From Candidatus Leptofilum proximum (GTDB taxonomy: Bacteria > Chloroflexota > Anaerolineae > Promineifilales > Promineifilaceae): 64,000 nt of DNA. The notes under the pieces were generated by a model. The model was not told the origin of the DNA, ran no database searches, and saw only the letters and a list, made by a program, of their open reading frames with translations. This document shows, piece by piece, positions 1-8,431 of the stretch. Numbering within the stretch: position 1 is the stretch's first letter; the number at the start of each line of letters is the position of its first letter. The DNA is taken from assembly GCA_016710325.1 (NCBI GenBank), contig JADJXK010000002.1, positions 2,914,001 to 2,978,000 of the forward strand, in the 5' to 3' direction. The translations under genes and the position numbers were made by a program.

Positions 1-232
1 GCGCGGGCAGGCTGGCGGCAAACGAATACATGGAGCTGATGTTGATCTGGGCGAAACAATCGGTTAAATCGTCACAGGTAAGGCCGGAAGCGTATAAAGC
101 GCCTACCAATCCCCCAATGCTGGTTCCGGTGAGCAGATTAGGGCGAATGCCCAGCCGCTCCAGTTCCATTAGTACACCAATGTGGGCCGCACCGCGGGCG
201 CCGCCCCCACCTAAAGCCAATCCAATCCTCAT
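1..232 (-). CDS. Patatin-like phospholipase, N-terminal part (cut by window start)
   Basis: The N-terminal 77 codons of a patatin-like (RssA/YchK type) serine hydrolase can be read. They show the Gly-rich oxyanion-hole motif GGGGARG at residues 8-14 and the nucleophile elbow GTSIGG with Ser38 at residues 36-41. Patatin-family enzymes release fatty acids from lipids through a Ser-Asp dyad; the Asp lies outside the window. The start ATG at 232 is preceded by AAGGA about 8 nt upstream. The gene follows the crotonase-family gene on the same strand after a gap of about 90 bp that holds an inverted repeat. The substrate cannot be told. Confidence 0.9.
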   Translation of the reverse strand, partial: MRIGLALGGGGARGAAHIGVLMELERLGIRPNLLTGTSIGGLVGALYASGLTCDDLTDCFAQINISSMYSFAASLPA

Positions 233-252
233 TTTATTTTCCTTTGCAACAG

Positions 253-317
253 AGGTGCGAGGCACTTCTGCAAAGAGGTTTTCCTTTGACCCATGTCAGC
301 ACAAGTGCGTCGCACCT
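253..317. repeat. Inverted repeat of the TGCGACGCA word family
   Basis: Two 15-nt arms, 253-267 and 303-317, are complementary at 14 of 15 positions (word AGGTGCGA-GGCACTT and its complement). The same word forms inverted repeats at 16553-16617 and 37144-37176. It lies between the crotonase and patatin genes and could fold as a hairpin in the transcript. Confidence 0.7.
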
Positions 318-323
318 GCATCG

Positions 324-1115
324 TTACTTTCCTTTGAACTGAGGCGGCCGTTTCATCATAAAACTTTGCGCCCCTTCCAAAAAGTCTTCGCTGCTCATCA
401 GCTGGCTCTGTGCCCAGCCTTCCAGCATCAAGCCACGATCGATGTCGCTCAGGCCGTCGATAACCCGCTTGGCCATGCCCACCGCCAGCGGCGCCGCCTG
501 GTTGATTTCGCCCGCCAGCTCTTCGGCCTTGGTCATGAGCTGATCCTCAGGCACGACGTAATTGACAATGCCCCAGCGCTCGGCGTAGTCCATGTCAAAA
601 TGCCGCCCGGTGAAGATGAGCTCCTTAGCACGGGCCGGACCCACCAGCCGGGTCAGCCGCGTTGTGCCGCCCACGTCGGGAATGATACCCAGGCGTGTTT
701 CCGGCAGCCCCATCTGCGTCCCTTCGGCGGCAATGCGAATGTCGCAGGCCAGGGCCAGTTCCATGGCCAGGCCCAGGCAGTAGCCGTGCAACAGGGCAAT
801 CGTGGGAACTTCCAATCGCTCCAGCCGGGTGTGCACCGCCTGGAAATCATCGGTGATGCTGCGCATGCGCTGCTGCCAGTGGGAGCCATAGGTTTGTGCC
901 AATCCCAGCAGGCTGCTCACGTCAATTCCGGCGGAGAATACCTTGCCCTCGCCGCGGATAATGACAGTGCGGATGCCGGGGGTGCGATTGGCGGTTTGAA
1001 CGGCCGTATCCAACGCCTCCACCAACGCCGCATTCATCGCATTCCGCTTATCCGGCCGATTTAGAATAATTTCAAAAATGGTGTCCCGCTGCTGCGTGAG
1101 GACTAACTCGCTCAT
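324..1115 (-). CDS. Enoyl-CoA hydratase/isomerase (crotonase) family protein
   Basis: This 263-residue protein has the crotonase fold throughout. Near the N-terminus is the typical LNRPDKRNAMN segment, then a GEGKVFSAGIDVSSL segment for the CoA/oxyanion region, and CLGLAMELALACDIR for the second oxyanion loop. The acidic residue in the PETRLGIIPDVGGT stretch is where hydratases and isomerases keep a catalytic Glu. Members act on acyl-CoA thioesters, usually in fatty-acid or amino-acid degradation; the exact reaction cannot be assigned. The start at 1115 is chosen over an upstream in-frame Met because GGAGGG sits just upstream of it. The neighbours do not form a recognisable beta-oxidation operon. 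Confidence 0.88.
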   Translation of the reverse strand: MSELVLTQQRDTIFEIILNRPDKRNAMNAALVEALDTAVQTANRTPGIRTVIIRGEGKVFSAGIDVSSLLGLAQTYGSHWQQRMRSITDDFQAVHTRLERLEVPTIALLHGYCLGLAMELALACDIRIAAEGTQMGLPETRLGIIPDVGGTTRLTRLVGPARAKELIFTGRHFDMDYAERWGIVNYVVPEDQLMTKAEELAGEINQAAPLAVGMAKRVIDGLSDIDRGLMLEGWAQSQLMSSEDFLEGAQSFMMKRPPQFKGK

Positions 1116-1149
1116 GATCCCTCCGTCCAGGGGCCGAAGCCCCAGGCTA

Positions 1150-1186
1150 AAACCGTTCACCGATTACCGACAACCGTTTACTGATT
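1150..1186. repeat. Short TTACCGA-type word repeat
   Basis: The stretch holds repeated variants of ACCGTTTACCGATTACC-like words between two minus-strand genes. The same words recur at 21709-21790, 23921-23996 and 58796-58850. It touches the stop of the AhpD-like gene. Confidence 0.55.
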
Positions 1187-1729
1187 AGCGCTCTGGTATG
1201 CCTCCAACTCCACCCCCAGCCCATCGGCCAGGCGGTTGACAAACGCATAATACCCCGTTACCTGGTTTATATCCAAAATCGCCGCGTCACTAAAACCCAC
1301 ATCGCGGAGAGCAATGACATCGGCTTCTACCATGTCCCAGGGGGTGAGCGTGAGTTTTTCGGTATAGGTGAGCATCTGGCGGTCGGCGGCGCTAAGGCTG
1401 GCGCTGCGCCAGTCGGTTTTGAGCGCTTCAACCAGCACCTTGTCATTGGTCAGGCGGAGCAGCCCGGCTCCGTGGTGCACAATTCAGTAATGGCACCTGT
1501 TGGCCGCCGAGGCAACCACGGCAATCATCTCCCGCTGCGCCCGGCTCAGGTCCGATTTGCCGCGCATAAGGTGGGCGTACAGGTCGTAGTGGGTGCGCAG
1601 CGACTTGGGATTCAGACTGTGGATGCGCAGGATGTTGTCCACCACGCCCACCGGCTCGATGTATTTTTCATACATCGCCTTCAGCACCCCGGTGGCTTCA
1701 TCCAGCGAAATCATCTTAATCCAGGCCAT
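1178..1729 (-). CDS. AhpD-like peroxidase-related protein with in-frame TGA, probable selenoprotein
   Basis: One 183-residue reading frame of the AhpD/carboxymuconolactone-decarboxylase fold is interrupted only by TGA at 1484-1486 (codon 82). Around it the AhpD active-site pattern is complete: Glu67, Cys79-His80-Tyr81-[TGA82], His86, matching the Glu, Cys-x-His/Tyr-Cys and His of AhpD. The TGA therefore replaces the second, resolving cysteine of CxxC, giving CxxU. The 101 codons after it remain open and family-like. A 6-bp hairpin starts 11 nt after the TGA (1455-1472). AhpD-like selenoproteins with CxxU are known from environmental bacteria, so read-through as selenocysteine is the favoured reading; a nonsense mutation or sequencing error is the alternative. 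The start at 1729 has AGAGG upstream. The expected role is thiol-dependent peroxide reduction. Confidence 0.8.
1455..1472 (-). promoter_or_regulatory. Candidate bacterial SECIS hairpin of the AhpD-like gene
   Basis: Counting downstream from the TGA at 1484-1486, 11 nt are followed by CGGAGC, the six-base loop CGGGCU and GCUCCG, a perfect 6-bp stem. The loop puts GG at nucleotides 19-20 after the UGA. The 11-nt spacing and the position of the loop G agree with what is known of the E. coli fdhF SECIS upper stem-loop. Confidence 0.65.
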
Positions 1730-1744
1730 CTTTCCTCTCCCAAA

Positions 1745-1785
1745 ATTTTTAACCGCAGAGACGCGGAGGACGCGGAGAAAAAGAA
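1745..1785. repeat. CGCGGAG-type intergenic word
   Basis: Upstream of the AhpD-like gene is an AACCGCAGAGACGCGGAGG-like stretch. Related stretches occur at 6835-6904, 8196-8236, 32636-32706 and 58762-58795. Here only one arm is present, so it does not form the long hairpin seen at 32646-32689. Confidence 0.5.
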
Positions 1786-2018
1786 ATCTGCGCAATCCGT
1801 GGATAAACGTCGCGCCGATGATAGCATAAAGAGTGGGAAGGATGCAGGTGGTTGGCATAATGGTGTAGCGGGGCCACAATTGGTAAGATTTTTTGCCACA
1901 GAGAAAATTTTCTTCATGAAGACAACAACGAATTTTAGTAACCAACGAATAAAACCTGCCAGAAAAAAAATTCGTTAATTACTCCCATTCGTTGTAGCCT
2001 ACTGATCCGAGGAATAGC

Positions 2019-3041
2019 ATGTCTAAAAAAATCTACATTGCCTACACGGGCGGCACAATCGGGATGCAGCGGGTAGACGGCCGTTACCAACCCATCCCCA
2101 ACTTCCTCCAGCAGCTCATGGCCGACAACCCCGCCTTCCACCACCCCGAACTGCCTCATTTCACCATCCACCAATACGATCCGCTGCTGGACTCGCCCAA
2201 CATGACTCCTGGCGACTGGTCGCGCATCGCCACCGACATCTGCGACAACTACGACGATTATGACGGCTTCATCGTTCTACACGGCACGGACACGATGGCC
2301 TACACCGCCTCGGCGCTGGCCTTCATGCTGGACGGCCTGGGCAAGCCTGTCATCTGCACCGGCTCGCAGATTCCGCTGTGCGAGCTCCGCAACGACGCCC
2401 AGGATAACCTGATTGCCGCCTTACTGCTGGCCGCACACCACCCCATCCCCGAGGTGTGCCTGCTGTTTCACAGCCAGCTTTTCCGCGGCTGCCGCGTGGT
2501 GAAGGTGGATGCCGACGGCTTTGACGCCTTTGAGTCGCCCAACTGCCCGCCGCTGGCCACGCTGGGGATTGATGTGGAGGTGAATTGGGGATTGGTGAAA
2601 CGGCCGTCCACACCCCTCCCGCCCATCAACCTGCAAACCATCCGCGAACCGGGCGAAGTCGGCGCACTGCGGCTCTATCCCGGCATGTCGGCGCGAATTT
2701 TGGATAACGTGCTCCAACCACCCCTGCGCGGCCTGGTGCTGGAGACGTACGGCGCGGGCAACGCCCCCACCAACGATCCCGCCTTCTTGCAGGTCCTGGC
2801 CGCCGCCGTGGCGCGCGACGTGGTGATTGTGGACTGCACCCAATGCCTGCGCGGCACGGTGGACCTGAGCAAATACGCCACCGGCTCCGCCCTGGCGGAC
2901 ATCGGCCTGCTCAGCGGCTACGACATGACCGCTGAAGCGGCGCTAACTAAGCTGGCCTACCTGCTCAGCATCGAATCAGACATTGAGGTGGTGAAGACCA
3001 AAATGCAGCAAAATTTGCGGGGGGAATTGACCCCGCCCTAA
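2019..3041 (+). CDS. ansA: Type I L-asparaginase
   Basis: The 340-residue product belongs to the bacterial asparaginase/glutaminase family and hydrolyses L-asparagine to aspartate and ammonia. The first catalytic Thr lies in YTGGTIG (Thr13). The second active-site segment is HGTDTM at residues 88-93 (Thr90, Asp91). The CTGSQIP and LRNDAQDN segments typical of cytoplasmic type I enzymes follow. There is no signal peptide, which fits the cytoplasmic AnsA type. The start ATG at 2019 is preceded by GAGGAAT. The length matches the family. It stands alone on its strand. Confidence 0.93.
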   Translation: MSKKIYIAYTGGTIGMQRVDGRYQPIPNFLQQLMADNPAFHHPELPHFTIHQYDPLLDSPNMTPGDWSRIATDICDNYDDYDGFIVLHGTDTMAYTASALAFMLDGLGKPVICTGSQIPLCELRNDAQDNLIAALLLAAHHPIPEVCLLFHSQLFRGCRVVKVDADGFDAFESPNCPPLATLGIDVEVNWGLVKRPSTPLPPINLQTIREPGEVGALRLYPGMSARILDNVLQPPLRGLVLETYGAGNAPTNDPAFLQVLAAAVARDVVIVDCTQCLRGTVDLSKYATGSALADIGLLSGYDMTAEAALTKLAYLLSIESDIEVVKTKMQQNLRGELTPP

Positions 3042-3197
3042 GGCAACTTTGCAACCCCTGGCCGGTATGCCCGTACTGTGCGGTGAGCAACGGCCGTTAC
3101 CAACCCAACCATTTTCCCAAGCCATGGTGCCCCAAAACTGGTATTCTTACCCGGTTGTCACATCGCTGGCTTTGGCGGTGTTTAAAAATACGGCCTG

Positions 3198-3238
3198 ATC
3201 CAATTACCAAATTACTCAATTACCCAGTGACAGATATT
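3198..3238. repeat. CAATTAC-type word repeat
   Basis: The words CAATTACCAAATTACTCAAT recur just upstream of the ABC ATPase start. Related runs are at 13347-13386 and 55796-55872. Here it occupies the 5' leader of the export operon. Confidence 0.5.
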
Positions 3239-3241
3239 CTT

Positions 3242-3928
3242 ATGAGCGAACCAATTATTGTTGTTGATAATGTTCACAAATCGTACCTGATGGGCAAAGA
3301 AGCCGTGCCTGCCCTGCGCGGCGTCTCGCTGGAGATTCAGCGCGGCGAGTTTGTTTGCCTGATGGGCCCCAGCGGCTCTGGCAAAACCACTTTGCTCAAC
3401 GTGGTAGGCGGGCTGGATGAGCCCAGCCGCGGCCACCTCATCGTCGCTGGCCAAAACCTGGTCTCCCTCAACGAAAACGAGCTGGCCAGACTCAGGCTAG
3501 ACAAGATGGGCTTCATCTTTCAGAACTACAACCTGCTGGCCAACTTTACCGCCCTGGAAAACGTGGAAGCCCCGATGGTACTGGCCAACGTGCCGCGCAA
3601 AGAGCGGCAAGAGCGTGCCCACAAGCTGCTGGACCGCGTCGGTCTGGGCGACCGCACCCACCATTACCCCAGCGAGCTGTCCGGCGGGCAGCAGCAGCGT
3701 GTGGCCATTGCCCGCGCCCTGGCCAACAATCCCCCCATCCTGATTGGCGACGAAATGACTGGCGACCTGGATTCCGAGACCGGTTTTGCCATCATGCGGC
3801 TCATCGCTGAATTGAATAAGGAAGGCATGACCATCGTCTTCGTCACCCACGACCCGCGCATGGCCGAATTTGCCGGACGCGTGATTGAACTGCAAGATGG
3901 CAAGCTGTTGAATGGAGCAGCCTCTTAA
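3242..3928 (+). CDS. ABC transporter ATP-binding protein (MacB/LolD-like)
   Basis: This 228-residue nucleotide-binding subunit has Walker A GPSGSGKTT, Q-loop IFQNYNLL, signature LSGGQQQR, a Walker B stretch ending in GDEMTGDLD and the H-loop THD. The sequence type is that of ATPases that partner FtsX-fold permeases (MacB, LolD, YknY). The start at 3242 is taken from homology, MSEPIIVV being the usual beginning, although the ribosome site is weak. It is the first gene of a three-gene set with a large FtsX-type permease and a membrane-fusion lipoprotein, so it probably powers tripartite export or lipoprotein/peptide extrusion. Confidence 0.92.
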   Translation: MSEPIIVVDNVHKSYLMGKEAVPALRGVSLEIQRGEFVCLMGPSGSGKTTLLNVVGGLDEPSRGHLIVAGQNLVSLNENELARLRLDKMGFIFQNYNLLANFTALENVEAPMVLANVPRKERQERAHKLLDRVGLGDRTHHYPSELSGGQQQRVAIARALANNPPILIGDEMTGDLDSETGFAIMRLIAELNKEGMTIVFVTHDPRMAEFAGRVIELQDGKLLNGAAS

Positions 3929-3966
3929 AATGTTTCACTTATGGGGAATTCACCAAACGAACTAGC

Positions 3967-4017
3967 GCGTGAAACGTGAAACGTGACAAGAAAGCCGTCA
4001 CGTTTCACGTTTCACGC
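3967..4017 (+). repeat. Perfect 21-bp hairpin of the GTGAAAC family inside the export operon
   Basis: Arms 3967-3987 and 3997-4017 are perfectly complementary over 21 bp around a 9-nt loop. Each arm is built from repeats of GTGAAAC. It lies between the ATPase stop and the permease start, so it could attenuate or protect the transcript. Relatives are at 25348-25382 and 60911-60974. Confidence 0.75.
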
Positions 4018-4046
4018 CTCACGCCTTGAATTCCAAACGATTATCT

Positions 4047-6833
4047 ATGGTACTCAAATACGTCATCAAAAATTTCCGGCGGCGCAAGGTGCGTACCTTG
4101 CTCATGATGCTGTCACTCCTGGTTAGCACCGGCCTCATTGTGGCCATGAGCGCCACGGTGGAAACTGTGCGCCAATCCAACGTGGAGCTGATTGCCGCTG
4201 GGGTGGGGCGCTACGACCTTACGGTCGCCAAAACCGACATCAGCTCGGAGCCGTTTGTCGACGTGGATCGGGTCAGTGAGGCCATGCTGGCGGCCGATCC
4301 GAGCATTACGGCCGTTTACCCCCGCATCCAATCCATCGTGGAAATGTCCGGCAACGGCGAGCAGGCCAACGGCTGGCTTGTCGCCCTGGACCCCGCGGTG
4401 GACGATGTCGGCTTCATTGATGTGGTTGAGGGTGAGTATGTGCTGGGGGATAACGGAGCGGCCGTTTTAGAATCAACCGCCAACGCCTTTGGCCTGAAAA
4501 TTGGCGACAGCATCGACGTCGCCTACGGCTACCCTCAACCCCGCGAAGAAGGCCGCCCCGAGACCGTGGGCAGCAGCCAGCAGCGCACCACCACCCGCTT
4601 CACCGTCAACGCCATCGTGCGGCAGGACGGCGTGGCCGATGCCGGTGTGCGCGATGGTCTCATCATCGACCTGGCCGATGCGCAAAGCTGGCTGGGGCTG
4701 GTGGGCCGCGCCGACCGGGTGATTGGCCTGGTCGATTCCCGGCTGTACCAATCGCGTGATTCAGAGGCCGCCGCCCTGAGCGTGCGCAACGTGGCGTCTA
4801 ACGTCCAGGCCGCCCTCGGCGAAGAGTACCAGTACAGCCTGGACAAAGCCGTCATTTTAGATGCCAGCGCCCAGGCGTTTCTCATTTTGCAGGCGCTCAT
4901 CAACACCTACGGCCTGATGGCCCTGGGCGTGGTGGGTCTGCTGGTACACACGCTGGTGATGACCAACGTGCAGGAGCAAAAACGCGAGATGGCCATCTTG
5001 CGCATTTTGGGCAGCCGCCAGAGCTACCTGTTCACCCTGGTCATTGGCGAGGTGGCGGTGATTGGCGCGGTGGGCATTGGTCTGGGCGTCGTTTTGGGGC
5101 AGCTAATCACCACCTACGGCGTGGTTCCCTTCATTACGTATCAAATGAGTTTGTCCGGCCTGACGGCCCGTTTGCAGCCAGCGGTGAGCATCACGGCCGT
5201 TCTCCCCGCCATCATTTCTGCCATTGTGGTGCTATTCTTGAGCGCCCTCAAACCAGCTCGTGACGCGGCCAACACCAAGGTGATGCACGCCATTAATCCC
5301 GGCGTGGCCGACAATTTGCAGCTGGAAGACCTGGCCGGGCTGCGCGAACGAAAACCAAGCGGCCGTATGTTCATCATCGGTCTCTTTCTCATGTTTGTCG
5401 TGATGATGACCGTGGGGCTGGACATCGTCTCTTCGCTGGGCAATCCGGCGGTCGAAGCCACGATTATTTTGGTGGCCGTCTTGATGATGGTGGTGGGTGT
5501 TGGCTTCATCTTCTTCATCACCACGGTGCCCTTTGAGCGGCTGATTTTGTTCCTCACCGGGCTGGCCATGCCCCGGCTGACCTACTTTGCCAAGCGCAAC
5601 GTGGGGCGCAACCAGGGGCGCAATACGCTCATTTCCTTGCTGGTGCTGTTCAGCGGCGTGCTGCCCAGCTTTTTGGCCACGCAAAGCGCCATCAGTAACA
5701 AAAATTTGGAATCGGATGTACGGCTGAGTGCGGGCGCGCCGGTGGAAGTGGAAGTGTTTGGCGGCTTTGGCAGCAGCAGCACGGCCGCACTCAACCGGCT
5801 CAAGCCCAGCTTCATCGACGAAGAGCTGCTGGTGATTCCGGGCATGGACCAGGCAGTGGGGCTGACCTACGGCTACGGCACCCGCGTCAGTGATCCGGTG
5901 GGGATGCGCACCGGATCGATTTCGCTCATTGGTGTGGACGGCCGTCTCAACAACGTGCTGTTTGCCGATATGGTGGAATTTGTCGGGGGTGGTCCTGAAT
6001 CACTAGACCAGCTTATGGACGACGACAACGTGGTGGTCATCAGCGAAGGGCTGGCCCAAGGGCTGGCCGTGCCGCTGGGCGGCATCATCAAAATTACCGG
6101 CGCCGGGCTGGATCATGTGGAGGAACTGCGCGTGGTGGGCATTGCCCGTACCCTGCCCGGCTTCCGCTCCATCAACCGGGTGCGCGCCCAAGGGGTGGGC
6201 GGCAGCGATGTATTCATCTCCATGGATGGCTTCCGCCGCCTGTCCAACGACCCGCTGCTGTCGCTGCCCGGCCCCGACGAGCCGATCATCGACCGCATCC
6301 TGGCCACCACCGCCCCGGATGCCGATCCGCTGGCTGTGTCTTCAGAGATGACCAACCGGTTCAGCCTGAAGTACAACATCTTCACCCAAATTGTGGAGGT
6401 GCGGCTGGAGCAGGCACGGGCCAGCCGGGCACAGGAGCAGGCATTTTTGCTGGTACTGACGGTGATTAGTTTTACAACGGCCGTTTTCGGCGTCTTTGCC
6501 GTGATTTACGTGACGATTTATGCCCGACGGCTGGAGATTGGCATGATGAAAGCCATCGGCACGCGCACGCGGGAACTGACCGGCATGCTCATTGTGGAGT
6601 CGATTGCCATGACGCTGAGCGCGGCGCTGGCAGGCATCACCGCCGGGGCGGCGATGGGTTACCTGTTTGCCTACTTCGACAGCCTCTCGGCGCAGCGGCC
6701 GATGCAGCTGGCGGTGGACACAACCGTGATGCCGTTTGTGGTGATCATGGTGGTGCTGGCCAGCATTATCGGCGCGGCCTTCTCTGCCCGGCGCATCGTC
6801 AAAAAACGCGCCATTGAAATTTTACGAATGTAA
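4047..6833 (+). CDS. FtsX-family ABC transporter permease, large duplicated form
   Basis: The product is a 928-residue membrane protein with an N-terminal membrane anchor (around residues 15-40), a large extracytoplasmic domain, a first FtsX core of about three helices near residues 280-400, a middle membrane helix, a second large extracytoplasmic domain and a second FtsX core at the C-terminus. This is the two-core (2x4 helix) arrangement of LolC/MacB-related permeases with about 900 residues. The ATG at 4047 is preferred to a TTG 21 nt upstream. It is encoded between its ATPase and its adaptor. The transported substrate is unknown. Confidence 0.88.
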   Translation: MVLKYVIKNFRRRKVRTLLMMLSLLVSTGLIVAMSATVETVRQSNVELIAAGVGRYDLTVAKTDISSEPFVDVDRVSEAMLAADPSITAVYPRIQSIVEMSGNGEQANGWLVALDPAVDDVGFIDVVEGEYVLGDNGAAVLESTANAFGLKIGDSIDVAYGYPQPREEGRPETVGSSQQRTTTRFTVNAIVRQDGVADAGVRDGLIIDLADAQSWLGLVGRADRVIGLVDSRLYQSRDSEAAALSVRNVASNVQAALGEEYQYSLDKAVILDASAQAFLILQALINTYGLMALGVVGLLVHTLVMTNVQEQKREMAILRILGSRQSYLFTLVIGEVAVIGAVGIGLGVVLGQLITTYGVVPFITYQMSLSGLTARLQPAVSITAVLPAIISAIVVLFLSALKPARDAANTKVMHAINPGVADNLQLEDLAGLRERKPSGRMFIIGLFLMFVVMMTVGLDIVSSLGNPAVEATIILVAVLMMVVGVGFIFFITTVPFERLILFLTGLAMPRLTYFAKRNVGRNQGRNTLISLLVLFSGVLPSFLATQSAISNKNLESDVRLSAGAPVEVEVFGGFGSSSTAALNRLKPSFIDEELLVIPGMDQAVGLTYGYGTRVSDPVGMRTGSISLIGVDGRLNNVLFADMVEFVGGGPESLDQLMDDDNVVVISEGLAQGLAVPLGGIIKITGAGLDHVEELRVVGIARTLPGFRSINRVRAQGVGGSDVFISMDGFRRLSNDPLLSLPGPDEPIIDRILATTAPDADPLAVSSEMTNRFSLKYNIFTQIVEVRLEQARASRAQEQAFLLVLTVISFTTAVFGVFAVIYVTIYARRLEIGMMKAIGTRTRELTGMLIVESIAMTLSAALAGITAGAAMGYLFAYFDSLSAQRPMQLAVDTTVMPFVVIMVVLASIIGAAFSARRIVKKRAIEILRM

Positions 6834-6834
6834 A

Positions 6835-6904
6835 GCTAACCGCAAAGTGCGCCAAGAACGCCAAGAAAATAATTTTTGCGTCCTTCGCGTTCTTTGCGGT
6901 TCAA
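6835..6904 (+). repeat. CGCAAAG-type imperfect hairpin between permease and adaptor genes
   Basis: AACCGCAAAG near 6838 pairs with CTTTGCGGTT near 6893-6902, with partly matching inner segments around AACGC/GCGTT. It fills the gap between the permease stop and the adaptor gene. It belongs to the same word family as the strong terminator-like hairpin at 32646-32689. Confidence 0.6.
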
Positions 6905-6919
6905 TGAATGGATAATGTC

Positions 6920-8194
6920 ATGAAAGTGAAGAATATATTTGTGATTTTTGGCTTAATTTTGGTGATGGGAATGCTGGCCGCTTGTGGTGGGCAGGCGGGG
7001 GATGCGGTAGCCACGGCCGTTCCCGATGAACCCGCCGCCGAAACCGACGCGGAACCCACCGCCACCCGCCCCAGCCAGAGCGGTGTCACCATTTTGGCCG
7101 ATGGCTCGGTGGTGGCGGTGAAGCCGGTGCTGGCCGTCAGCTTTACCGCCAGCGGACGGCTGCTGGCGCTGGCTGTGCAGCCCGGTGACACCGTGGCTGC
7201 CGGGGATCTCATCGCCACGCTGGACGATGAGGCGCTGTTGGACACCGTGACCAACGCCGAGTTCCAGGTGGCCCAATCGCAGCTGAACCTGACTCAGGCG
7301 CAGGCGGAGCTGGATCGTTTGCTGGAGTGGGAAGCGGATGAAACGGCCGTTGCCCTGGCCGAAGCCAATCTCGCCGCCGCTCAGGCGCAGCTGGAAAATG
7401 CTCAGGCGTCTGATGCCGTGGCGGGCAACAGCGTGACCCAGGCCAACGTCAGCGTGGCCCAGGCGGAACGACAGCTGGCCGACGCTCAGGAAGCGTACAA
7501 TACCGCCTATGATCCGGGCCGCGAGTGGGAGCTGGGCGATCCGTTCCGCAAGCAGCTTTTGGAGAATGAGCGCGAAGCCGCCGAGCGCAATTTGCAGTTC
7601 GCCGAGGAAAATTTGCGGGTGGCGCGGGCCAACTACAGCCTGGCGGCAGCTGGCATCAACAACGACTCGGCGCTCAACGCCCAGGCGTCCGTGATTAGCG
7701 CCCAGCAGGCACTGGAGAACGCCCAAAAGCCGCCCACTGCCGAACAAATTGAAGCGGCCCAGCTGAGTGTGTCGCAAGCTGAGCTTTCTTTGCAGCAAAG
7801 CCAGCTGAGCCTGGAGCAGGCCCAGGAAGCGGTGGCAGATGCCCAACTGCTAGCACCAACGGCAGGCACAGTGCTCACTGTAGACGTGGCTGAGGGGGCA
7901 ATGGTTGGCGCAGGGTCGCCCATCATCACCCTGCTAGACACGACGCAGCTGGAGTTCCACACCAACAACCTGAGCGAGCGGGACCTGGCCCGCGTAGCCC
8001 CTGGCCAAACCGTGCAGGTGACGCTGAAAGCGTATCCCAATGACGTGATTGAAGGTACGGTGGTGCGCATCGGTACACAGGCGACGGGCACGGTGGGGGA
8101 TGCGGCCGTTTTCCCCGTCATCATTTCTATCAGCAGCGAATCACTGGACATCCGTCCCGGCATGACCGGCCGCGCGGAGATTGCGGGCGAGTAG
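6920..8194 (+). CDS. HlyD/MacA-like membrane-fusion adaptor lipoprotein
   Basis: The 424-residue product starts with a lipoprotein signal (MKVKNIFVIF... with lipobox LAAC). A Thr/Pro/Ala-rich linker follows, then the first half of a biotinyl-lipoyl-like domain, a long Ala/Gln/Glu-rich coiled-coil hairpin (about residues 110-290) and the return half with LLAPTAGTVLTVDVAEG. A beta-barrel domain with SERDLARVAPGQ ends it. This is the MacA/HlyD adaptor architecture. An alternative ATG lies at 6908. Together with the two upstream genes it forms an ABC-type tripartite exporter; an outer-membrane channel is not encoded nearby. Confidence 0.88.
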   Translation: MKVKNIFVIFGLILVMGMLAACGGQAGDAVATAVPDEPAAETDAEPTATRPSQSGVTILADGSVVAVKPVLAVSFTASGRLLALAVQPGDTVAAGDLIATLDDEALLDTVTNAEFQVAQSQLNLTQAQAELDRLLEWEADETAVALAEANLAAAQAQLENAQASDAVAGNSVTQANVSVAQAERQLADAQEAYNTAYDPGREWELGDPFRKQLLENEREAAERNLQFAEENLRVARANYSLAAAGINNDSALNAQASVISAQQALENAQKPPTAEQIEAAQLSVSQAELSLQQSQLSLEQAQEAVADAQLLAPTAGTVLTVDVAEGAMVGAGSPIITLLDTTQLEFHTNNLSERDLARVAPGQTVQVTLKAYPNDVIEGTVVRIGTQATGTVGDAAVFPVIISISSESLDIRPGMTGRAEIAGE

Positions 8195-8252
8195 GTTTTA
8201 CCGCTGAGGTCGCGGAGCACGCTGAGTTTTTTAGCCTTACCTGGCGCCAGGG

Positions 8253-8342
8253 CAGCGCCTCGGCGCTTCGCGCCTGGCGCTGCCAAAAGTGAAAAAACCC
8301 AATTTTCTTTCCCGCACGGGGCGCGAAGCGCCCTCGTACGGG
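8253..8342. repeat. Pair of GC-rich palindromes downstream of the adaptor gene
   Basis: GGCAGCGCC (8253-8261) pairs with GGCGCTGCC (8278-8286), with inner complementarity around GGCGC/GCGCC. A second palindrome near 8311-8342 has CCCG/CGGG outer arms and GGGCGC/GCGCCC inner arms. Both are intergenic and resemble REP-type palindromes; no coding potential is evident. Confidence 0.6.
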
Positions 8343-8361
8343 ATGACAACTGAACGATTAC

Positions 8362-8390
8362 AGCCCCTGCACTGGTAGGGGCTTTTTTTT
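8362..8390 (+). terminator. Intrinsic terminator
   Basis: AGCCCCT (8362-8368) pairs with AGGGGCT (8377-8383) around an 8-nt loop and runs directly into eight T residues. It would end the exporter operon before the toxin-antitoxin pair. Confidence 0.8.
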
Positions 8391-8431
8391 GCGATATTGT
8401 CTATCGTTGGCCAATCCGCTATGATGGATTC

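Noticed and set aside
30..1064. 344-codon plus-strand frame over the crotonase gene
   Set aside because: Shadow of the minus-strand patatin and crotonase genes; no ribosome site and no family-like sequence.
1178..1486. AhpD-like gene as two separate genes or a plain pseudogene
   Set aside because: The downstream half would have to start at GTG inside the active site with no ribosome site, and both halves are family-like in one frame. A pseudogene stays possible but is less likely given the second case at 10522.
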